NCBI GenBank assembly: GCA_026391835.1
Contig: JAPLDF010000034.1
Location: forward strand, 62,001-126,000
DNA length: 64,000 bases
Source of the DNA: Bacteroidota bacterium
GTDB taxonomy: Bacteria; Bacteroidota; Bacteroidia; Bacteroidales; FEN-979
Reading direction: 5' to 3'
Part shown: in pieces, positions 45,946 through 56,707 of the stretch
Layout of the letters: each line of letters begins with the position of its first letter
Position numbering within the stretch: position 1 is the first letter of the stretch
Translations under genes and position numbers: made by a program
Notes under the pieces: model-generated
What the model saw: the letters and a program-made list of their open reading frames with translations, nothing else
What the model was told of the DNA's origin: nothing
The model's database searches: none

Positions 45946-46059
45946 GTGAAATTCAACGGATTTAAGGTTTTAGTTCTTGCCATCATGCCACAAGGCATTG
46001 CCGGTGCAGACAATGGAAAGATTTTTCATGCAGCCTGGCGGATGGCTTTCCAAAATTAA

Positions 46060-46067
46060 TACCTTTG
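46060..46067 (+). promoter_or_regulatory. -7 element for the MBL-fold hydrolase gene
   Basis: TACCTTTG, a full TAnnTTTG match, ending 18 bp before the ATG at 46086. An in-frame TTG (46065) is part of this element and is therefore not the start codon. Confidence 0.55.
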
Positions 46068-46085
46068 GGGCCTGACGGTAAAAAA

Positions 46086-46799
46086 ATGAAAACCTGGATC
46101 TCAGGGAGTGGCTGCAGGATCACAAGGATCATCCTTGGGCGCTCAAATGTTTACCTGCTTTCGAATGACATTTACGGAATCCTTATCGACACAGGGATAT
46201 CCGGTGACGGGAAGAAACTGTTAAAAAGGCTAGGAAACACTGGCATCAGGCCGGATGTCGTGATCATGACACACACCCATTTCGATCATGCCGGCAATGC
46301 AGGCCTTATCCAGGAAAAGTACGCTCCGCTGGTCATCGTCCAGGAAAAGGAAAAGGAATTTCTCGAAAGCGGCAACAGCCCTCTCCCCAAAGGGACCAGG
46401 GCCTGGACACGCTTCCTCTACAACCTCGGGGCGGAACGTGTTCCGCAGTGGTTTCATGTGCAGGGGGTAAAGAACCCGGTCACCTTCGGCGAAAGATATG
46501 ACCTTTCACATTTCGGGTTCAATGCCTGTGTACTCCACACCCCAGGGCATTCAGCCGGATCTTCATGTGTCATCGTGGATGATGAGGTCGCCCTGGTAGG
46601 CGATACGATGGCAGGCCTGCCGGCTTCAACCTTTCCGCCATGGGGAGATGATGCCGCGGCAATAGTTGCCAGCTGGCATAAGCTGCTAAATACCGGCTGC
46701 CGGGTGTTTCACCCCGCGCACGGGTTCCCCGTAAAACGGGAAAGGCTGGAACGCGCATTTAAATTCCTTGAAAATTCATATACTTCGGGCAGCAACTAA
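46086..46799 (+). CDS. MBL-fold metallo-hydrolase
   Basis: A 237-residue metallo-beta-lactamase-fold hydrolase with HTHFDH (His63, His65, Asp67, His68) and later metal ligands in HTPGHSAG, LVGDTMAG and HPAHG. The fold covers lactonases, glyoxalase II and other thioesterases; the closest pattern is a glyoxalase II/lactonase-like enzyme, so substrate is open. No signal peptide. It lies 11 bp before the large T9SS gene on the same strand. Confidence 0.9.
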   Translation: MKTWISGSGCRITRIILGRSNVYLLSNDIYGILIDTGISGDGKKLLKRLGNTGIRPDVVIMTHTHFDHAGNAGLIQEKYAPLVIVQEKEKEFLESGNSPLPKGTRAWTRFLYNLGAERVPQWFHVQGVKNPVTFGERYDLSHFGFNACVLHTPGHSAGSSCVIVDDEVALVGDTMAGLPASTFPPWGDDAAAIVASWHKLLNTGCRVFHPAHGFPVKRERLERAFKFLENSYTSGSN

Positions 46800-46810
46800 C
46801 TCCTCACAAT

Positions 46811-49800
46811 ATGAAAAAGCAATCTCTCCTGGTTATTTTTGCCATTCTTATCGCCATTTCCGGTTATTCCCAGACCAGGGAACCGAAGGCCCAGCGCATG
46901 GTAACAACGTTTGAGAAAAGCACGGAGGTGGAATTCCAACCCGGGAAAAACATCCCTCAAACACTGTTTCCGGTACCGGCTGCCTCGCCCCTTACCCCTT
47001 CGCTCAACTGGCAGGCTACCGATGCCGCCGCCATCGACAATTGTGTGAAAGTTTCGTCGCAGAGCCAGAAAACGGCTGCAGGATGGGGACTGAACAACCA
47101 GCGGCTTTCCCTTTACGGCAGCTCCAATGTGCCCGACTGGGAAGTGCCGTTTACCATCAGCGGCTGGGACGAGGTGATCGACATGACCGAGGACGGCACC
47201 AGGATTGTCAACGGGGTGAATGACCAGGTGGAAATATACGGGCCGGGTTCGGCCCTTCCCGTTTGGGCAGCAACGCTTTCACGGACAGTCAGGGGAGTCC
47301 AGATACGGAATGACGGCCAGCAGGTTTTTGTTGCAGCAGTGAACCAGGCTACGCAGGATTCTTCGTTCATTTATTGTTTCAATGTCGGCCAGGGCACGCC
47401 CGCCTGGGTTAAATCTTTTGCCGGTAACTATACAGCCCTTGTACTGAGCAAAAGCGGGAACCGGCTCCTGCTGGGAGAATACGGCGGCGTGAATAACAAA
47501 TTATTTGTGCTGAACACCGCCACCGGCGCACAGATTTTCCAGACTGTTTTTGCCGACCAATACCCGCCGGCCATCTCGGATGACGGGAAATACATTGTAA
47601 GCGGTGATTTCAGCGGGCATGTTTTTTTACTCGAATACAGTGAAACCGCCGCAACCTATTCCGAACGATGGAATTATACCGTAAACGGGGCCAGCACCTG
47701 GGTTGCCGGGATGGGCATTTCGGGCGATGGCAGCACCATTGCAGTCGGAACGCTCATCTTTACCGCGGCCGGCGGATATGACGGCGAGTTGTATGTGTTC
47801 AACAACTATTCACCTGTGCCTTTGTGGATCTACCCAAACATGGGCGACATGGTGCAATGCGTGGATCTCAGTTCCGACGGATCGGTCATTGCCGCCGCAG
47901 GCTGGGGACCGGTTAACAATTCATCACCGGATATCCTGCTGTTCCGCAAACAAAGCAATGTTCCCTTCCTGTCTGTCAATTCCCCCGGATCGAATTTTTG
48001 CCTGGACCTTTCGGCTGACGGGAAACAATGTGTTGCCGGGGGAAAGGCAATACATGCCCGTGCTTTCGGCAGTGGCGGGAAACTTTTCAACATCAGTTCC
48101 GACCCGGGAGGAGGAACACTGGGCGGCCTTGCCGTAAAATCAGGTGCAACCCAGCAGGCCGGCGTAAGGGTTGAGATTGTCGGGATGAGCGACTATTTCA
48201 CCTTTTCCAATGAATCTTCAGCCTATGTCCTGAAATATATCCCGGCCGGCACCTATACCGTGCATTACCGTGCAGCCGGGTATATTACAAGAGAGCTAAC
48301 CGGTGTCGTTATTGCCGACGGCCAGGTTACAACCCGCGATGTCACGCTCGATCCGGCAGGTATACCGGCATCGAACCTCACGGCAACCCAGGGAGCAAGC
48401 CTTAATGTTGACCTGCACTGGCAGCCATCCCCCTCCCCGGGAATCACCGGCTACAACATCTACCGCAAACAATATGCATTTGATTTTTACCCGTCAGCAC
48501 CCTTGGGAACTGTTGGGGCAGGTCAGTTTACCTACACCGACAATACGGCCCTTCCGCTAACCCATTACTTTTATACTGTCACCGCACAGCTTCCCGGCCT
48601 CCTTGAAACCCCGTATTCCAACGATGCCGAGGGCTGGACCGCCACCGGCTTTATCACCAGTGAGATCAGCGCATGGGTGGGTTCAACACCTGTTATCGAC
48701 GGTGTGATCAACCCCGGGGAATGGAGCGATGCATTTGAGGTTGACATCTCAAATTTCCTGGGGAGAAGGGATAACATTCTCAGGCCGGTCGGCAGCGTGA
48801 TGGCCTGGTTCAAGGTAAATGCAGCCAAAACCTCACTCTATGTGGCGGTCGACAATACCTATGATGCAGTACTTGAAGACCATGATGAAATTGCACTGTA
48901 TGTCGACGACAACAACGACGGTGTCTACCCGGCACCGGGCGACAGCACCGAAGGGAATTACTGGGCCGCACATTATGCCTCGGGGGACGTGATCAAATTC
49001 CGCCCGATCTATAACAACGGCGGGGTGGGTTCCACATTCTACCTTCCCGCTCCGCAGATCAAGGTATCGGCAGCGACAGGACATGTAGTCTATGAATTTG
49101 CAATCCCGCTGGGAACTGCTTCAAACTGGCAGCTGGGGTTCAACAGCCAGAGCCAGAGCGGCATTTTTATTTTCGGGCTCGACGACCCCGCCAATTATGA
49201 TGGCTGGTGGCCCTGCCTCAACCAGAATATCTTCACAGCCGAGGGGTATGGCGTGATCACCTTCGGAGCCGTTGACGGGATACCGCCTCCGCCGCTGAAC
49301 CTTGCCCTTGTAAACCCGGTGGCCCAGGATATCATGCTGCTCTGGGACCAGCCGCAGATCACCGATTTCGACCATTTCAACATTTACTGGTCAACCGATG
49401 GGGGGATTACCTTTCCAATACTTGACAGCACCATCGGGGTTCAGTATTTCCTTACAGTTCCCTCAAACGGGTTGTACAAGTTTTATGTTACAACGGTTGA
49501 CAGGGCAGGCCATGAGTCGGTGCCGTCAAACATTGTCGGTACCAATGTGGTGATCGGCATCACGGAGCAGGGAATGGTCAACGGCCTTACCATGGTCAAA
49601 ATGGGTCCCAATCCGTTTAACCGGCAACTCGACATTGATTTCAAACTCCCGGGTGACTCCCGTCTTACCATCCGGGTTTTCGATATCAATGGCCAACAGG
49701 TGAATACCCTGTACGATTCGGAAATTTCGGCAGGCAGGCATCATATTGCCTGGAATGGGTATGATCGTGACGGAAATGAGTTGTCTCCCGGTATTTATAT

Positions 49801-49861
49801 GGTCAGGTTCTGCACGGCAAACGGGAATCCGGTATCTGTAAAGGTGGTGAGGAGCAGGTGA
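46811..49861 (+). CDS. Large multidomain secreted protein with beta-propeller, CBM9-like and FlgD-like sorting domains
   Basis: A 1016-residue protein with a signal peptide (ending GYSQ). In order: a WD/PQQ-like beta-propeller (about 60-390, repeats such as SKSGNRLLLGEYG and SGDGSTIAVG), a CarboxypepD-regulatory-like domain (about 430-515), a fibronectin III domain (520-600), a CBM9-like domain (about 610-815, VIDGVINPGEWSDAFEVDIS), another Fn3 (820-910), and a C-terminal FlgD-like Ig domain (about 930-1016, GPNPFNRQLDIDFKLPG, LSPGIYMVRF). The last is a known T9SS sorting-domain type. Probably a surface binding or adhesive protein; target unknown. Confidence 0.86.
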   Translation: MKKQSLLVIFAILIAISGYSQTREPKAQRMVTTFEKSTEVEFQPGKNIPQTLFPVPAASPLTPSLNWQATDAAAIDNCVKVSSQSQKTAAGWGLNNQRLSLYGSSNVPDWEVPFTISGWDEVIDMTEDGTRIVNGVNDQVEIYGPGSALPVWAATLSRTVRGVQIRNDGQQVFVAAVNQATQDSSFIYCFNVGQGTPAWVKSFAGNYTALVLSKSGNRLLLGEYGGVNNKLFVLNTATGAQIFQTVFADQYPPAISDDGKYIVSGDFSGHVFLLEYSETAATYSERWNYTVNGASTWVAGMGISGDGSTIAVGTLIFTAAGGYDGELYVFNNYSPVPLWIYPNMGDMVQCVDLSSDGSVIAAAGWGPVNNSSPDILLFRKQSNVPFLSVNSPGSNFCLDLSADGKQCVAGGKAIHARAFGSGGKLFNISSDPGGGTLGGLAVKSGATQQAGVRVEIVGMSDYFTFSNESSAYVLKYIPAGTYTVHYRAAGYITRELTGVVIADGQVTTRDVTLDPAGIPASNLTATQGASLNVDLHWQPSPSPGITGYNIYRKQYAFDFYPSAPLGTVGAGQFTYTDNTALPLTHYFYTVTAQLPGLLETPYSNDAEGWTATGFITSEISAWVGSTPVIDGVINPGEWSDAFEVDISNFLGRRDNILRPVGSVMAWFKVNAAKTSLYVAVDNTYDAVLEDHDEIALYVDDNNDGVYPAPGDSTEGNYWAAHYASGDVIKFRPIYNNGGVGSTFYLPAPQIKVSAATGHVVYEFAIPLGTASNWQLGFNSQSQSGIFIFGLDDPANYDGWWPCLNQNIFTAEGYGVITFGAVDGIPPPPLNLALVNPVAQDIMLLWDQPQITDFDHFNIYWSTDGGITFPILDSTIGVQYFLTVPSNGLYKFYVTTVDRAGHESVPSNIVGTNVVIGITEQGMVNGLTMVKMGPNPFNRQLDIDFKLPGDSRLTIRVFDINGQQVNTLYDSEISAGRHHIAWNGYDRDGNELSPGIYMVRFCTANGNPVSVKVVRSR

Positions 49862-49877
49862 CGTTACCCACCGAATT

Positions 49878-50717
49878 TCATAGTTCCGCCAGCGCGAAGC
49901 TCTCTTTCAGCCTGACCCCCTTCTCCGTCGCTTCCACGGTACAGCACTCCCGGTAGAGGTCGTGCTCAAGAAACAGCACAAAGCCGTTTTGCGCCGCTTC
50001 GGCCATGAAGGCCTCTTTCTCCTTTAGCGTTATCAATGGCCGGGTGTCATAGCTCATCACCCAGGGCAGTGGAATATGGGCCGCCGATGGAAGGAGGTCG
50101 GCCATGTATACAACTGTTTTATCCTTGTAACTGATAAAGGGGATCACCTGCCCGTCGGTATGGCCGTTGAAGATGCGGACGGAGACATTCGGAAAGAGTT
50201 CCGTATCGCCTTCAAACAGTTCAAGCCTTCCCTTTGCACGGATGGGCAGGATGTTCTCCCTGAGAAAAGATGCCTTTTCACGGTTGTTCGGACTGGTAGC
50301 CCACTCCCATTGCTGGCGGCTTGTATGGTACGTTGCGTTTTTAAACGTAACTTCATAGTCAGTCCGGTCGTTATTCCAGCGAACCGCGCCCCCCACATGG
50401 TCAAAATGGAGGTGGGTGAGGATCACGTCGGTGATGTCATCGACAGTAAATCCATGCACTGCAAGGGATTTTTCAAGTGAATCGTCCCCGTTGAGATAAT
50501 AGTTCGAAAAGAATTTTTCGGATTGCTTTTCACCGATGCCGCAATCGACCAGGATCCTGCGGCCGCCATCAACGATCAGCAGGCAGCGCATCGACCAGTT
50601 GCAGAGGTTGTTTTCATCGCTGGGATACGATTTGCCCCAGATTACCTTGGGCACCACGCCGAACATGGCTCCGCCGTCGAGTTTGAGGTTGCCGGTATTT
50701 ATTGCATATAGGTTCAT
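49878..50717 (-). CDS. MBL-fold metallo-hydrolase
   Basis: A 279-residue metallo-beta-lactamase-fold protein with HLHFDH (His102, His104, Asp106, His107) and FNGHTDGQV, YMADLLPSAAHI. The N-terminal part (LDGGAMFGVVPK, then CLLIVDGGRRILVDCGIG) resembles the quorum-quenching-lactonase/AttM-like group, but the physiological substrate is unknown. It sits 123 bp after the butyrate kinase gene on the same strand, separated by a hairpin repeat. Confidence 0.88.
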   Translation of the reverse strand: MNLYAINTGNLKLDGGAMFGVVPKVIWGKSYPSDENNLCNWSMRCLLIVDGGRRILVDCGIGEKQSEKFFSNYYLNGDDSLEKSLAVHGFTVDDITDVILTHLHFDHVGGAVRWNNDRTDYEVTFKNATYHTSRQQWEWATSPNNREKASFLRENILPIRAKGRLELFEGDTELFPNVSVRIFNGHTDGQVIPFISYKDKTVVYMADLLPSAAHIPLPWVMSYDTRPLITLKEKEAFMAEAAQNGFVLFLEHDLYRECCTVEATEKGVRLKESFALAEL

Positions 50718-50742
50718 AGGTTACTTCAGTATTAATGCTATA

Positions 50743-50830
50743 AATGCAAAATGCAAAATTAAAATGCAAATATTCAGTGACTGGTCAGCTATCACTATAG
50801 TTTTGCATTTTACCCTTGCACTTTACATTT
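50743..50830. repeat. Hairpin of AAATGCAAA-type units
   Basis: Left arm 50743-50770 (AATGCAAAATGCAAAATT...) and right arm 50800-50830 (TTTTGCATTTTACCCTTGCA...) are imperfect inverted copies, in the gap between butyrate kinase and the MBL-fold gene. Confidence 0.82.
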
Positions 50831-50840
50831 TGATTTTTTA

Positions 50841-51917
50841 TCAAATGTACTCCTGCACCGTCATCTCCCCCTTCAGCACCCGCAAGGCGTTCCCTGCCAT
50901 TGCCTGGAGCTCGTTGTCGCCGGGGTAGAGGAAGATCGGGGCGAATTTTTCAACATGTTCAATGATGTTCTGCACCACGAACTGGCTGTGGGCAATGTCG
51001 CCGGTAATGAGGATGGCATCCACATCGCCTTTGAGCACGGCAAACATCTCGCCAATGCATTTGGACACCTGGTAAGCCATCGCCTCCATGATCAGTTTGG
51101 CATATTCATCCCCGTTGTTGATGCGTGATTCGATGGCATTGATGTCGCGTGTTCCCAGGTAGGCGGTCACACCTGCACAATGGGTGAGCAGGCACAACAT
51201 TTCATCGAGTGTTTTCTGCCCGCTGTAGCACATTTTCACCACATCACCCATTGGCAATGAGCCGCTGCGAACCATTGAAAACGGGCCGTCGCCTTCAAAC
51301 CCCTGGTTTACGTCGATTACGCGTCCCTTGCGATGGGCGCCAACGGTGGTTCCGTTTCCGATGTGTGCCACGATGAGGTTGAGTTCCTCGTATTTCCGCT
51401 TGTGTGTTTCGGCATGCATCTTGGCCACAGCCTTCTGGTTGAGGGCATGGAAAATCGATTTGCGCTTGATTTCGGGTGAACCGGTAATCCTGGCGAGGTC
51501 ATGAAACTCATCCACCACCGTGGGGTCGGCGATCATGGCCCGGGCCCCCGGGATTTCCGTTGCAATCGCATCGGCCAGCAACCCGGCAATGTTGATGACA
51601 TCCTCTCCCACCGGGCTGTGGAGCAGATCCTGTTTCAACAGGTCATTCACTTCAAAAACCCCCGATTGCACCGGCTTGATCAACCCGCCGCGTGAAATGA
51701 CGATCTTCAGTTCATCCATGCTGAATTCATTGTTCCTGATCTCCCTCAGCACACTCTCCTTGCGAAACTGAACCTGGTCATAGACGGTTTTGAACGGGGA
51801 CAACTCCTCTGCCGAATGCTTCCGGCTGATCATGTAAAGAAGTTTGTGATTCTGGTAAACAGCTACCTGGGTAAGGTAATCCTTTGGATTGACAACCAGG
51901 ATGTTAAACAGTGTCAT
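50841..51917 (-). CDS. buk: Butyrate kinase
   Basis: A 358-residue ASKHA-fold kinase of the acetokinase family that interconverts butyrate plus ATP and butyryl phosphate. The family is marked by HIGNGTTVGAHRKGR, GFEGDGPFSM, GSLPMGDV and GDIAHSQF. The start at 51917 (MTLFNILVVNPKDY) matches the family N-terminus; an in-frame start at 51980 would overlap the icmF stop. Branched acids (isobutyrate, isovalerate) are also used by some homologues. The usual partner phosphotransbutyrylase is not in this window. It starts 20 bp after icmF, so it is in the same operon. Confidence 0.94.
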   Translation of the reverse strand: MTLFNILVVNPKDYLTQVAVYQNHKLLYMISRKHSAEELSPFKTVYDQVQFRKESVLREIRNNEFSMDELKIVISRGGLIKPVQSGVFEVNDLLKQDLLHSPVGEDVINIAGLLADAIATEIPGARAMIADPTVVDEFHDLARITGSPEIKRKSIFHALNQKAVAKMHAETHKRKYEELNLIVAHIGNGTTVGAHRKGRVIDVNQGFEGDGPFSMVRSGSLPMGDVVKMCYSGQKTLDEMLCLLTHCAGVTAYLGTRDINAIESRINNGDEYAKLIMEAMAYQVSKCIGEMFAVLKGDVDAILITGDIAHSQFVVQNIIEHVEKFAPIFLYPGDNELQAMAGNALRVLKGEMTVQEYI

Positions 51918-51936
51918 TTGTCTGAATTTTAATATT

Positions 51937-54900
51937 TTACATACTGCGCCGGTATTGTCCGCCAACTTCGAACAATGCATCGGTGATCTGCCCGATGGAA
52001 CAGTATTTGGTTGCCTCCATCAGGCTCTCAAAGATATTACTATTTTTTGTTGCAGCCCGCCTGAGATTTTCAATCATTTCACCTGCCTTGGCAGCATTGG
52101 TTTTATGCAGGTTTTCAAGCATGGTGATCTGGTATTCCTTCTCCTCTTCGGTGGCACGGATCACTTCGCCCGGGAGAACCGTCGGGGAACCTTTGCTCGA
52201 AAGAAAAGTGTTTACGCCAATGATCGGCAGTTTCCCTGAGTGTTTGAGCGTTTCGTAGTAGAGGCTCTCTTCCTGGATCCGGCTGCGCTGGTACATCGTT
52301 TCCATGGCACCCAGCACGCCTCCGCGTTCTGAAATCCGCTCGAACTCAAGCATCACGGCCTCTTCAACAAGGTCGGTCAGCTCTTCGATGATAAAGGCGC
52401 CCTGCAGCGGATTCTGATTTTTGGCAAGCCCCAGTTCGTTGTTGATGATCATCTGGATGGCGATTGCACGGCGTACGGAGTTCTCGGTGGGGGTGGTGAT
52501 GGCTTCATCATAGGCATTGGTATGCAGCGAGTTGCAATTGTCATAAATGGCATAGAGCGCCTGCAGGGTGGTCCGGATGTCGTTGAAGTCGATCTCCTGG
52601 GCATGCAATGACCTGCCTGAAGTCTGGATGTGGTATTTCAGCATCTGCGACCTGGCATCGGCCTTGTATTTGAACTTCATCGCCTTGGCCCAGATAAGCC
52701 TGGCCACGCGCCCGATCACCGAATATTCGGGATCGACGCCATTGGAGAAGAAGAAGGAGAGGTTGGGTGCAAATTTGTTGACATCCATCCCGCGTGAAAC
52801 ATAATATTCCACATAAGTGAACCCGTTGGAGAGCGTAAATGCAAGCTGCGAAATGGGGTTGGCACCTGCCTCGGCGATATGGTATCCCGAAATGGATACG
52901 GAATAGAAGTTCCTGACACTGTTGTCGTTGAAATACTGCTGGATGTCGCCCATCATTTTCAGGGCGAAATCGATCGAGAAAATGCAGGTGTTCTGCGCCT
53001 GGTCCTCCTTGAGGATGTCGGCCTGCACCGTTCCGCGTACCTGGGTCAGTGCCTCTTTTTTGATCTTTTCATACACCGCCGGCGGCAGTACCTGGTCGCC
53101 GGTAACACCCAGCAGCATCAGCCCCAGCCCGTCGTGGCCGTTTGGCAGGTCTCCCTGGTACCGGGGCCGCTGTGTTCCTGCCTTGTGATAAATTGCAGCA
53201 ATTTTTTTATCAACCTCTTCTGCCATGTCATGCTGCCGGATATATTTCTCACATTGCTGGTCGATGGCCGCGTTCATGAAATATCCCACCATCGCAGGGG
53301 CCGGCCCGTTGATGGTCATTGAAACGGAAGTATTCGGGTTGACAAGGTCAAAGCCGGAGTAGAGTTTTTTTGCATCGTCGAGGCAGGCGATGGAAACCCC
53401 GGCATTGCCGATTTTCCCATAGATGTCGGGCCTCATTCCCGGGTCAAAGCCATACAGGGTAACCGAATCATAGGCCGTTGAAAGACGCACGAAGGGCATG
53501 CCGAAAGAGACGTAGTGAAACCGCTTGTTGGTACGCTCCGGTCCGCCTTCCCCGGCAAACATGCGGGTGGGATCTTCGCTTTCGCGCTTGAACGGGAAAA
53601 CACCGCCGGCATAGGGAAATTCACCCGGCACATTCTCACGCAGGTTCCATTTCAGGATGTCGCCCCAGGCTTCGTAACGCGGCATCGAAATTTTCGGGAT
53701 CTTCAGCCGTGAAAGTGATTCGGTATGCGTCTCCACTTTTATTTCCTTGTCCCTGACCTTGTAGATGTAGTAATCATCTTTATACGATTTTACCTTTTCA
53801 TTCCAGTTTTTAAGGATATCGTGGTTGGCCGGATCGAGGTTTTTGAGTGTTTGCTCAAACAGCAGATCCAGCTCCAGGAGCATGCCGGTCTTGTTGCAGC
53901 TGCCCCCCGTCACACCGTCAGGGGGTTTGGACCCGTCGGGATGGGTGTTCCTTAAAGTTTCAATGGTCTGGGCGATGCCGTAGAGTTGCTGGGCAACCTT
54001 TGATTGTGCCGTGGTCCATTGATTGTAGGTGCGCACGGTCTCAGCAATTTCGGCCAGGTAACGGGTCCTGGAAGGAGGAATGATGAATATTTTCTCCGGC
54101 TGGTCAACGCCTGCTTCAACCTGGCTGGGCAATTCAATGGTTGTCCTGGTTTTAACCGTATGAATGAGCGCCCTGTAGAGTTCATTCACCCCGGGGTCGT
54201 TAAACTGCGACGCCACGGTGCCATAAACAGGCATCTCTTCAACCGGCCTGTCGAACGACTTGTGGTTCCGCTGGTATTGTTTCTTTACATCGCGCAGGGC
54301 ATCGAGGGCCCCGCGTTTGTCGAATTTATTGATCGCCACCAGGTCGGCAAAATCGAGCATGTCGATCTTTTCAAGCTGGCTGGCCGCGCCATATTCCGGC
54401 GTCATCACATAGAGTGTCACGTCGCTGTGATCGACAATCTCGGTGTCGGATTGCCCGATGCCCGACGTTTCAACGATCACAAGGTCAAACCCCGCCACTT
54501 TTGCAACATTGATGGCATCTTTCACATATTTCGAAAGGGCCAGGTTCGACTGCCGCGTTGCCAGTGAACGCATGTACACCCTGGGGTTGAAGATGGCATT
54601 CATCCGGATGCGGTCGCCGAGCAGTGCGCCCCCGGTTTTCCGTTTGGAGGGATCGATGGAGATGATGGCCAGTGTTTTATCCGGCAGATCAGCAAGAAAC
54701 CTGCGTACGATCTCATCGACCAGCGACGATTTCCCCGCGCCACCGGTCCCGGTGATCCCGAGAACGGGAATATTCTTCAGCAGGGCCTCTTTTGAGATGT
54801 CTTCAAAAAGTGCCAGCCCCTTTTCGGGATAATTTTCGGCAGCGGAGATCAGGCCGGCAATCTCCCTGTAATCCTTGTTGCGAACCTTCTCCAGGTCGAA

Positions 54901-55356
54901 ATTATCCTGGTCGCCAACCGGGAAATCGCATTTCATCAGCAAATCGTTGATCATCCCCTGCAATGACATTTCGCGGCCATCATCGGGCGAATAGATCCGG
55001 GCAATGCCGTATTCCTGCAACTCCCTGATCTCCTGCGGCAGGATCACACCTCCGCCCCCGCCAAAAATCCGGATATGACCACAGTTCCGTTCATGCAGCA
55101 GGTCGAACATGTATTTAAAATACTCCATGTGTCCGCCCTGGTAGGAAGTGATGGCAATTGCCTGAACATCTTCCTGGATGGCGCAATCGACCACCTCCAG
55201 CACCGAACGGTTATGCCCCAGGTGGATGACCTCGGCGCCGCTGGCCTGGAGGATCCGTCGCATGATGTTGATCGCCGCATCGTGGCCGTCGAACAGGGAT
55301 GCTGCTGTGACAATACGTATATGGTTCTGAGGCTTATACACTTCAGGAATATTCAT
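51937..55356 (-). CDS. icmF: Fused isobutyryl-CoA mutase IcmF
   Basis: A 1139-residue B12-dependent enzyme that interconverts isobutyryl-CoA and n-butyryl-CoA. Order: B12-binding domain (DGHDAA, Asp23/His25 as the base-off cobalamin site; SYQGGH; FGGGGG), a central G-protein chaperone domain with Walker A GTGGAGKS (203-210), and the mutase barrel (from about residue 560) with [17 protein letters not shown]. This order and the AGEGGPERT motif mark IcmF rather than methylmalonyl-CoA mutase. I start it at 55356 ([10 protein letters not shown]); the frame extends further upstream only through a repeat. Same operon as acyl-CoA dehydrogenase and butyrate kinase. Confidence 0.94.
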   Translation of the reverse strand: MNIPEVYKPQNHIRIVTAASLFDGHDAAINIMRRILQASGAEVIHLGHNRSVLEVVDCAIQEDVQAIAITSYQGGHMEYFKYMFDLLHERNCGHIRIFGGGGGVILPQEIRELQEYGIARIYSPDDGREMSLQGMINDLLMKCDFPVGDQDNFDLEKVRNKDYREIAGLISAAENYPEKGLALFEDISKEALLKNIPVLGITGTGGAGKSSLVDEIVRRFLADLPDKTLAIISIDPSKRKTGGALLGDRIRMNAIFNPRVYMRSLATRQSNLALSKYVKDAINVAKVAGFDLVIVETSGIGQSDTEIVDHSDVTLYVMTPEYGAASQLEKIDMLDFADLVAINKFDKRGALDALRDVKKQYQRNHKSFDRPVEEMPVYGTVASQFNDPGVNELYRALIHTVKTRTTIELPSQVEAGVDQPEKIFIIPPSRTRYLAEIAETVRTYNQWTTAQSKVAQQLYGIAQTIETLRNTHPDGSKPPDGVTGGSCNKTGMLLELDLLFEQTLKNLDPANHDILKNWNEKVKSYKDDYYIYKVRDKEIKVETHTESLSRLKIPKISMPRYEAWGDILKWNLRENVPGEFPYAGGVFPFKRESEDPTRMFAGEGGPERTNKRFHYVSFGMPFVRLSTAYDSVTLYGFDPGMRPDIYGKIGNAGVSIACLDDAKKLYSGFDLVNPNTSVSMTINGPAPAMVGYFMNAAIDQQCEKYIRQHDMAEEVDKKIAAIYHKAGTQRPRYQGDLPNGHDGLGLMLLGVTGDQVLPPAVYEKIKKEALTQVRGTVQADILKEDQAQNTCIFSIDFALKMMGDIQQYFNDNSVRNFYSVSISGYHIAEAGANPISQLAFTLSNGFTYVEYYVSRGMDVNKFAPNLSFFFSNGVDPEYSVIGRVARLIWAKAMKFKYKADARSQMLKYHIQTSGRSLHAQEIDFNDIRTTLQALYAIYDNCNSLHTNAYDEAITTPTENSVRRAIAIQMIINNELGLAKNQNPLQGAFIIEELTDLVEEAVMLEFERISERGGVLGAMETMYQRSRIQEESLYYETLKHSGKLPIIGVNTFLSSKGSPTVLPGEVIRATEEEKEYQITMLENLHKTNAAKAGEMIENLRRAATKNSNIFESLMEATKYCSIGQITDALFEVGGQYRRSM

Positions 55357-55390
55357 AAAAACTTTTTCAAATATGGGTTTAACTGATTTT

Positions 55391-55486
55391 AGAATTTGAA
55401 AATTTGAGAATTTGAAGATTTGAAAATGCGGTGTCAACTGGCCGTTCATTTTCAAATTTTCAAATCTCCAAATCTTCAAATCTTTT
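55391..55486. repeat. Hairpin of AATTTGAAG-type units between acyl-CoA dehydrogenase and icmF
   Basis: Left arm 55391-55428 (AATTTGAAAATTTGAG...GATTTGAAAATG) and right arm 55447-55486 (CATTTTCAAATTTTCAAATC...) are inverted copies made of 8-9 bp units. It lies inside the presumed acd-icmF-buk operon. Confidence 0.85.
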
Positions 55487-56627
55487 AATCGTTCATAATT
55501 GCACGTGAGATGATCATCAGCTGGATTTCGCTGGTACCTTCGTAGATCTGGGTAAGCTTGGCTTCACGCATCAGGCGCTCCACATGGTATTCCTTCACAT
55601 ACCCATACCCGCCGTGGATCTGAACCGCTTCGGTGGTAACGTACATGGCTGTTTCGGCGGCATCGTATTTGGCCATCGCGCTTGCCGTACCGTAAGGTTT
55701 CCCCTCATCTTTCAGCCATGCGGCTTTCAGGCAAAAATAGCGTGCAGCCTCGATACGGGTGCGCATTTTTGCAAGTTTGAAGGCAACATCCTGGTGGTTG
55801 ATCAGTTCAGTGCCAAAGGCTTTGCGGTCCTTTGAATACTGCAGGGCCCGGTCAAAGGCTCCCTGCGCAATGCCGAGTGCCTGTGAAGCGATGCCGATGC
55901 GGCCTCCCTCGAGCGTTTTCATGGCAAATTTGAACCCGAACCCGTCCTCACCGATGCGGTTTTCCTTCGGTACGATCACATCGGTGAACATGACAGAGTG
56001 GGTGTCGCTGCTGCGCATGCCCATCTTGTCCTCATGCGGCCCGAGGGTGATGCCCGGCGAATGGCGGTCGACCAGCAGGGCATTGATGCCCTTATGCCCC
56101 TTTTCGGGGTTGGTTTGGGCAATCAAAATGTAGGTGGAGGCCGAATTCGCGCTTGTGATCCAGTTTTTTACGCCGTTTACGACATAATGGTCGCCCTTGT
56201 CGATGGCCGTGGTACGCTGTGAAGTGGCATCGGATCCGGCTTCAGGTTCCGACAACAGGAATGCGCCGATCTTTTCACCGCGGGCAAGCGGTTTCAGCCA
56301 CTTTTCCTTCTGTTCCTCATTACAATAAGCTTCAATGCCATAGCAAACCAAAGAATTGTTGACGGACATGATCACGGAAACGGAGCTGTCAATTTTTGAA
56401 ATCTCTTCCATTGCCAGCACGTAGGAAATTGTATCCATGCCGCCCCCGTCATATTTTGTGTCGACCAGCATCCCCAGGAATCCCAGTTCGGCAAGCGCTT
56501 TAACATGTTGCGTCGGAAATTCGGCTTTGGCGTCGCGTTCCAAAACGTCTTTGATCAACTCGCGCTGGGCATAATCCCGCGCCGACTGCTGGATCATGAT
56601 CTGTTCTTCGGTAAATTCGAAATTCAT
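55485..56627 (-). CDS. Short-chain acyl-CoA dehydrogenase
   Basis: A 380-residue FAD-dependent dehydrogenase that forms a 2,3-double bond in short acyl-CoAs. The FAD/substrate motifs [11 protein letters not shown] and [10 protein letters not shown] are present, and the catalytic base is Glu363 in YEGTSE, the position used by short-chain (butyryl-CoA) dehydrogenases; isovaleryl and isobutyryl enzymes vary. No etfAB genes are in the window. First gene of the operon with icmF and buk, which makes butyryl-CoA or isobutyryl-CoA the most likely substrate (inference). Confidence 0.94.
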   Translation of the reverse strand: MNFEFTEEQIMIQQSARDYAQRELIKDVLERDAKAEFPTQHVKALAELGFLGMLVDTKYDGGGMDTISYVLAMEEISKIDSSVSVIMSVNNSLVCYGIEAYCNEEQKEKWLKPLARGEKIGAFLLSEPEAGSDATSQRTTAIDKGDHYVVNGVKNWITSANSASTYILIAQTNPEKGHKGINALLVDRHSPGITLGPHEDKMGMRSSDTHSVMFTDVIVPKENRIGEDGFGFKFAMKTLEGGRIGIASQALGIAQGAFDRALQYSKDRKAFGTELINHQDVAFKLAKMRTRIEAARYFCLKAAWLKDEGKPYGTASAMAKYDAAETAMYVTTEAVQIHGGYGYVKEYHVERLMREAKLTQIYEGTSEIQLMIISRAIMND

Positions 56628-56707
56628 GGTTTTAGCTTATAAAATGTTTATTATTAATGACCTGGACTTTTCTGAATATAAATTTGATCCTGCTTCGATG
56701 CTTTTTT

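Noticed and set aside
45918-46013. Longer start for the ferritin-like/VIT1 gene
   Set aside because: The extension covers the -7 promoter element and is not part of the ferritin-like domain.
51937-55356. Calling the fused mutase methylmalonyl-CoA mutase
   Set aside because: The single-chain order B12 domain, G-domain, mutase and the AGEGGPERT motif fit IcmF; MutA/B-type enzymes have a separate MeaB-like G-protein.
55357-55479. Upstream extension of icmF
   Set aside because: The extra 41 codons are the translated right arm of a hairpin repeat; the B12 domain starts normally from 55356.
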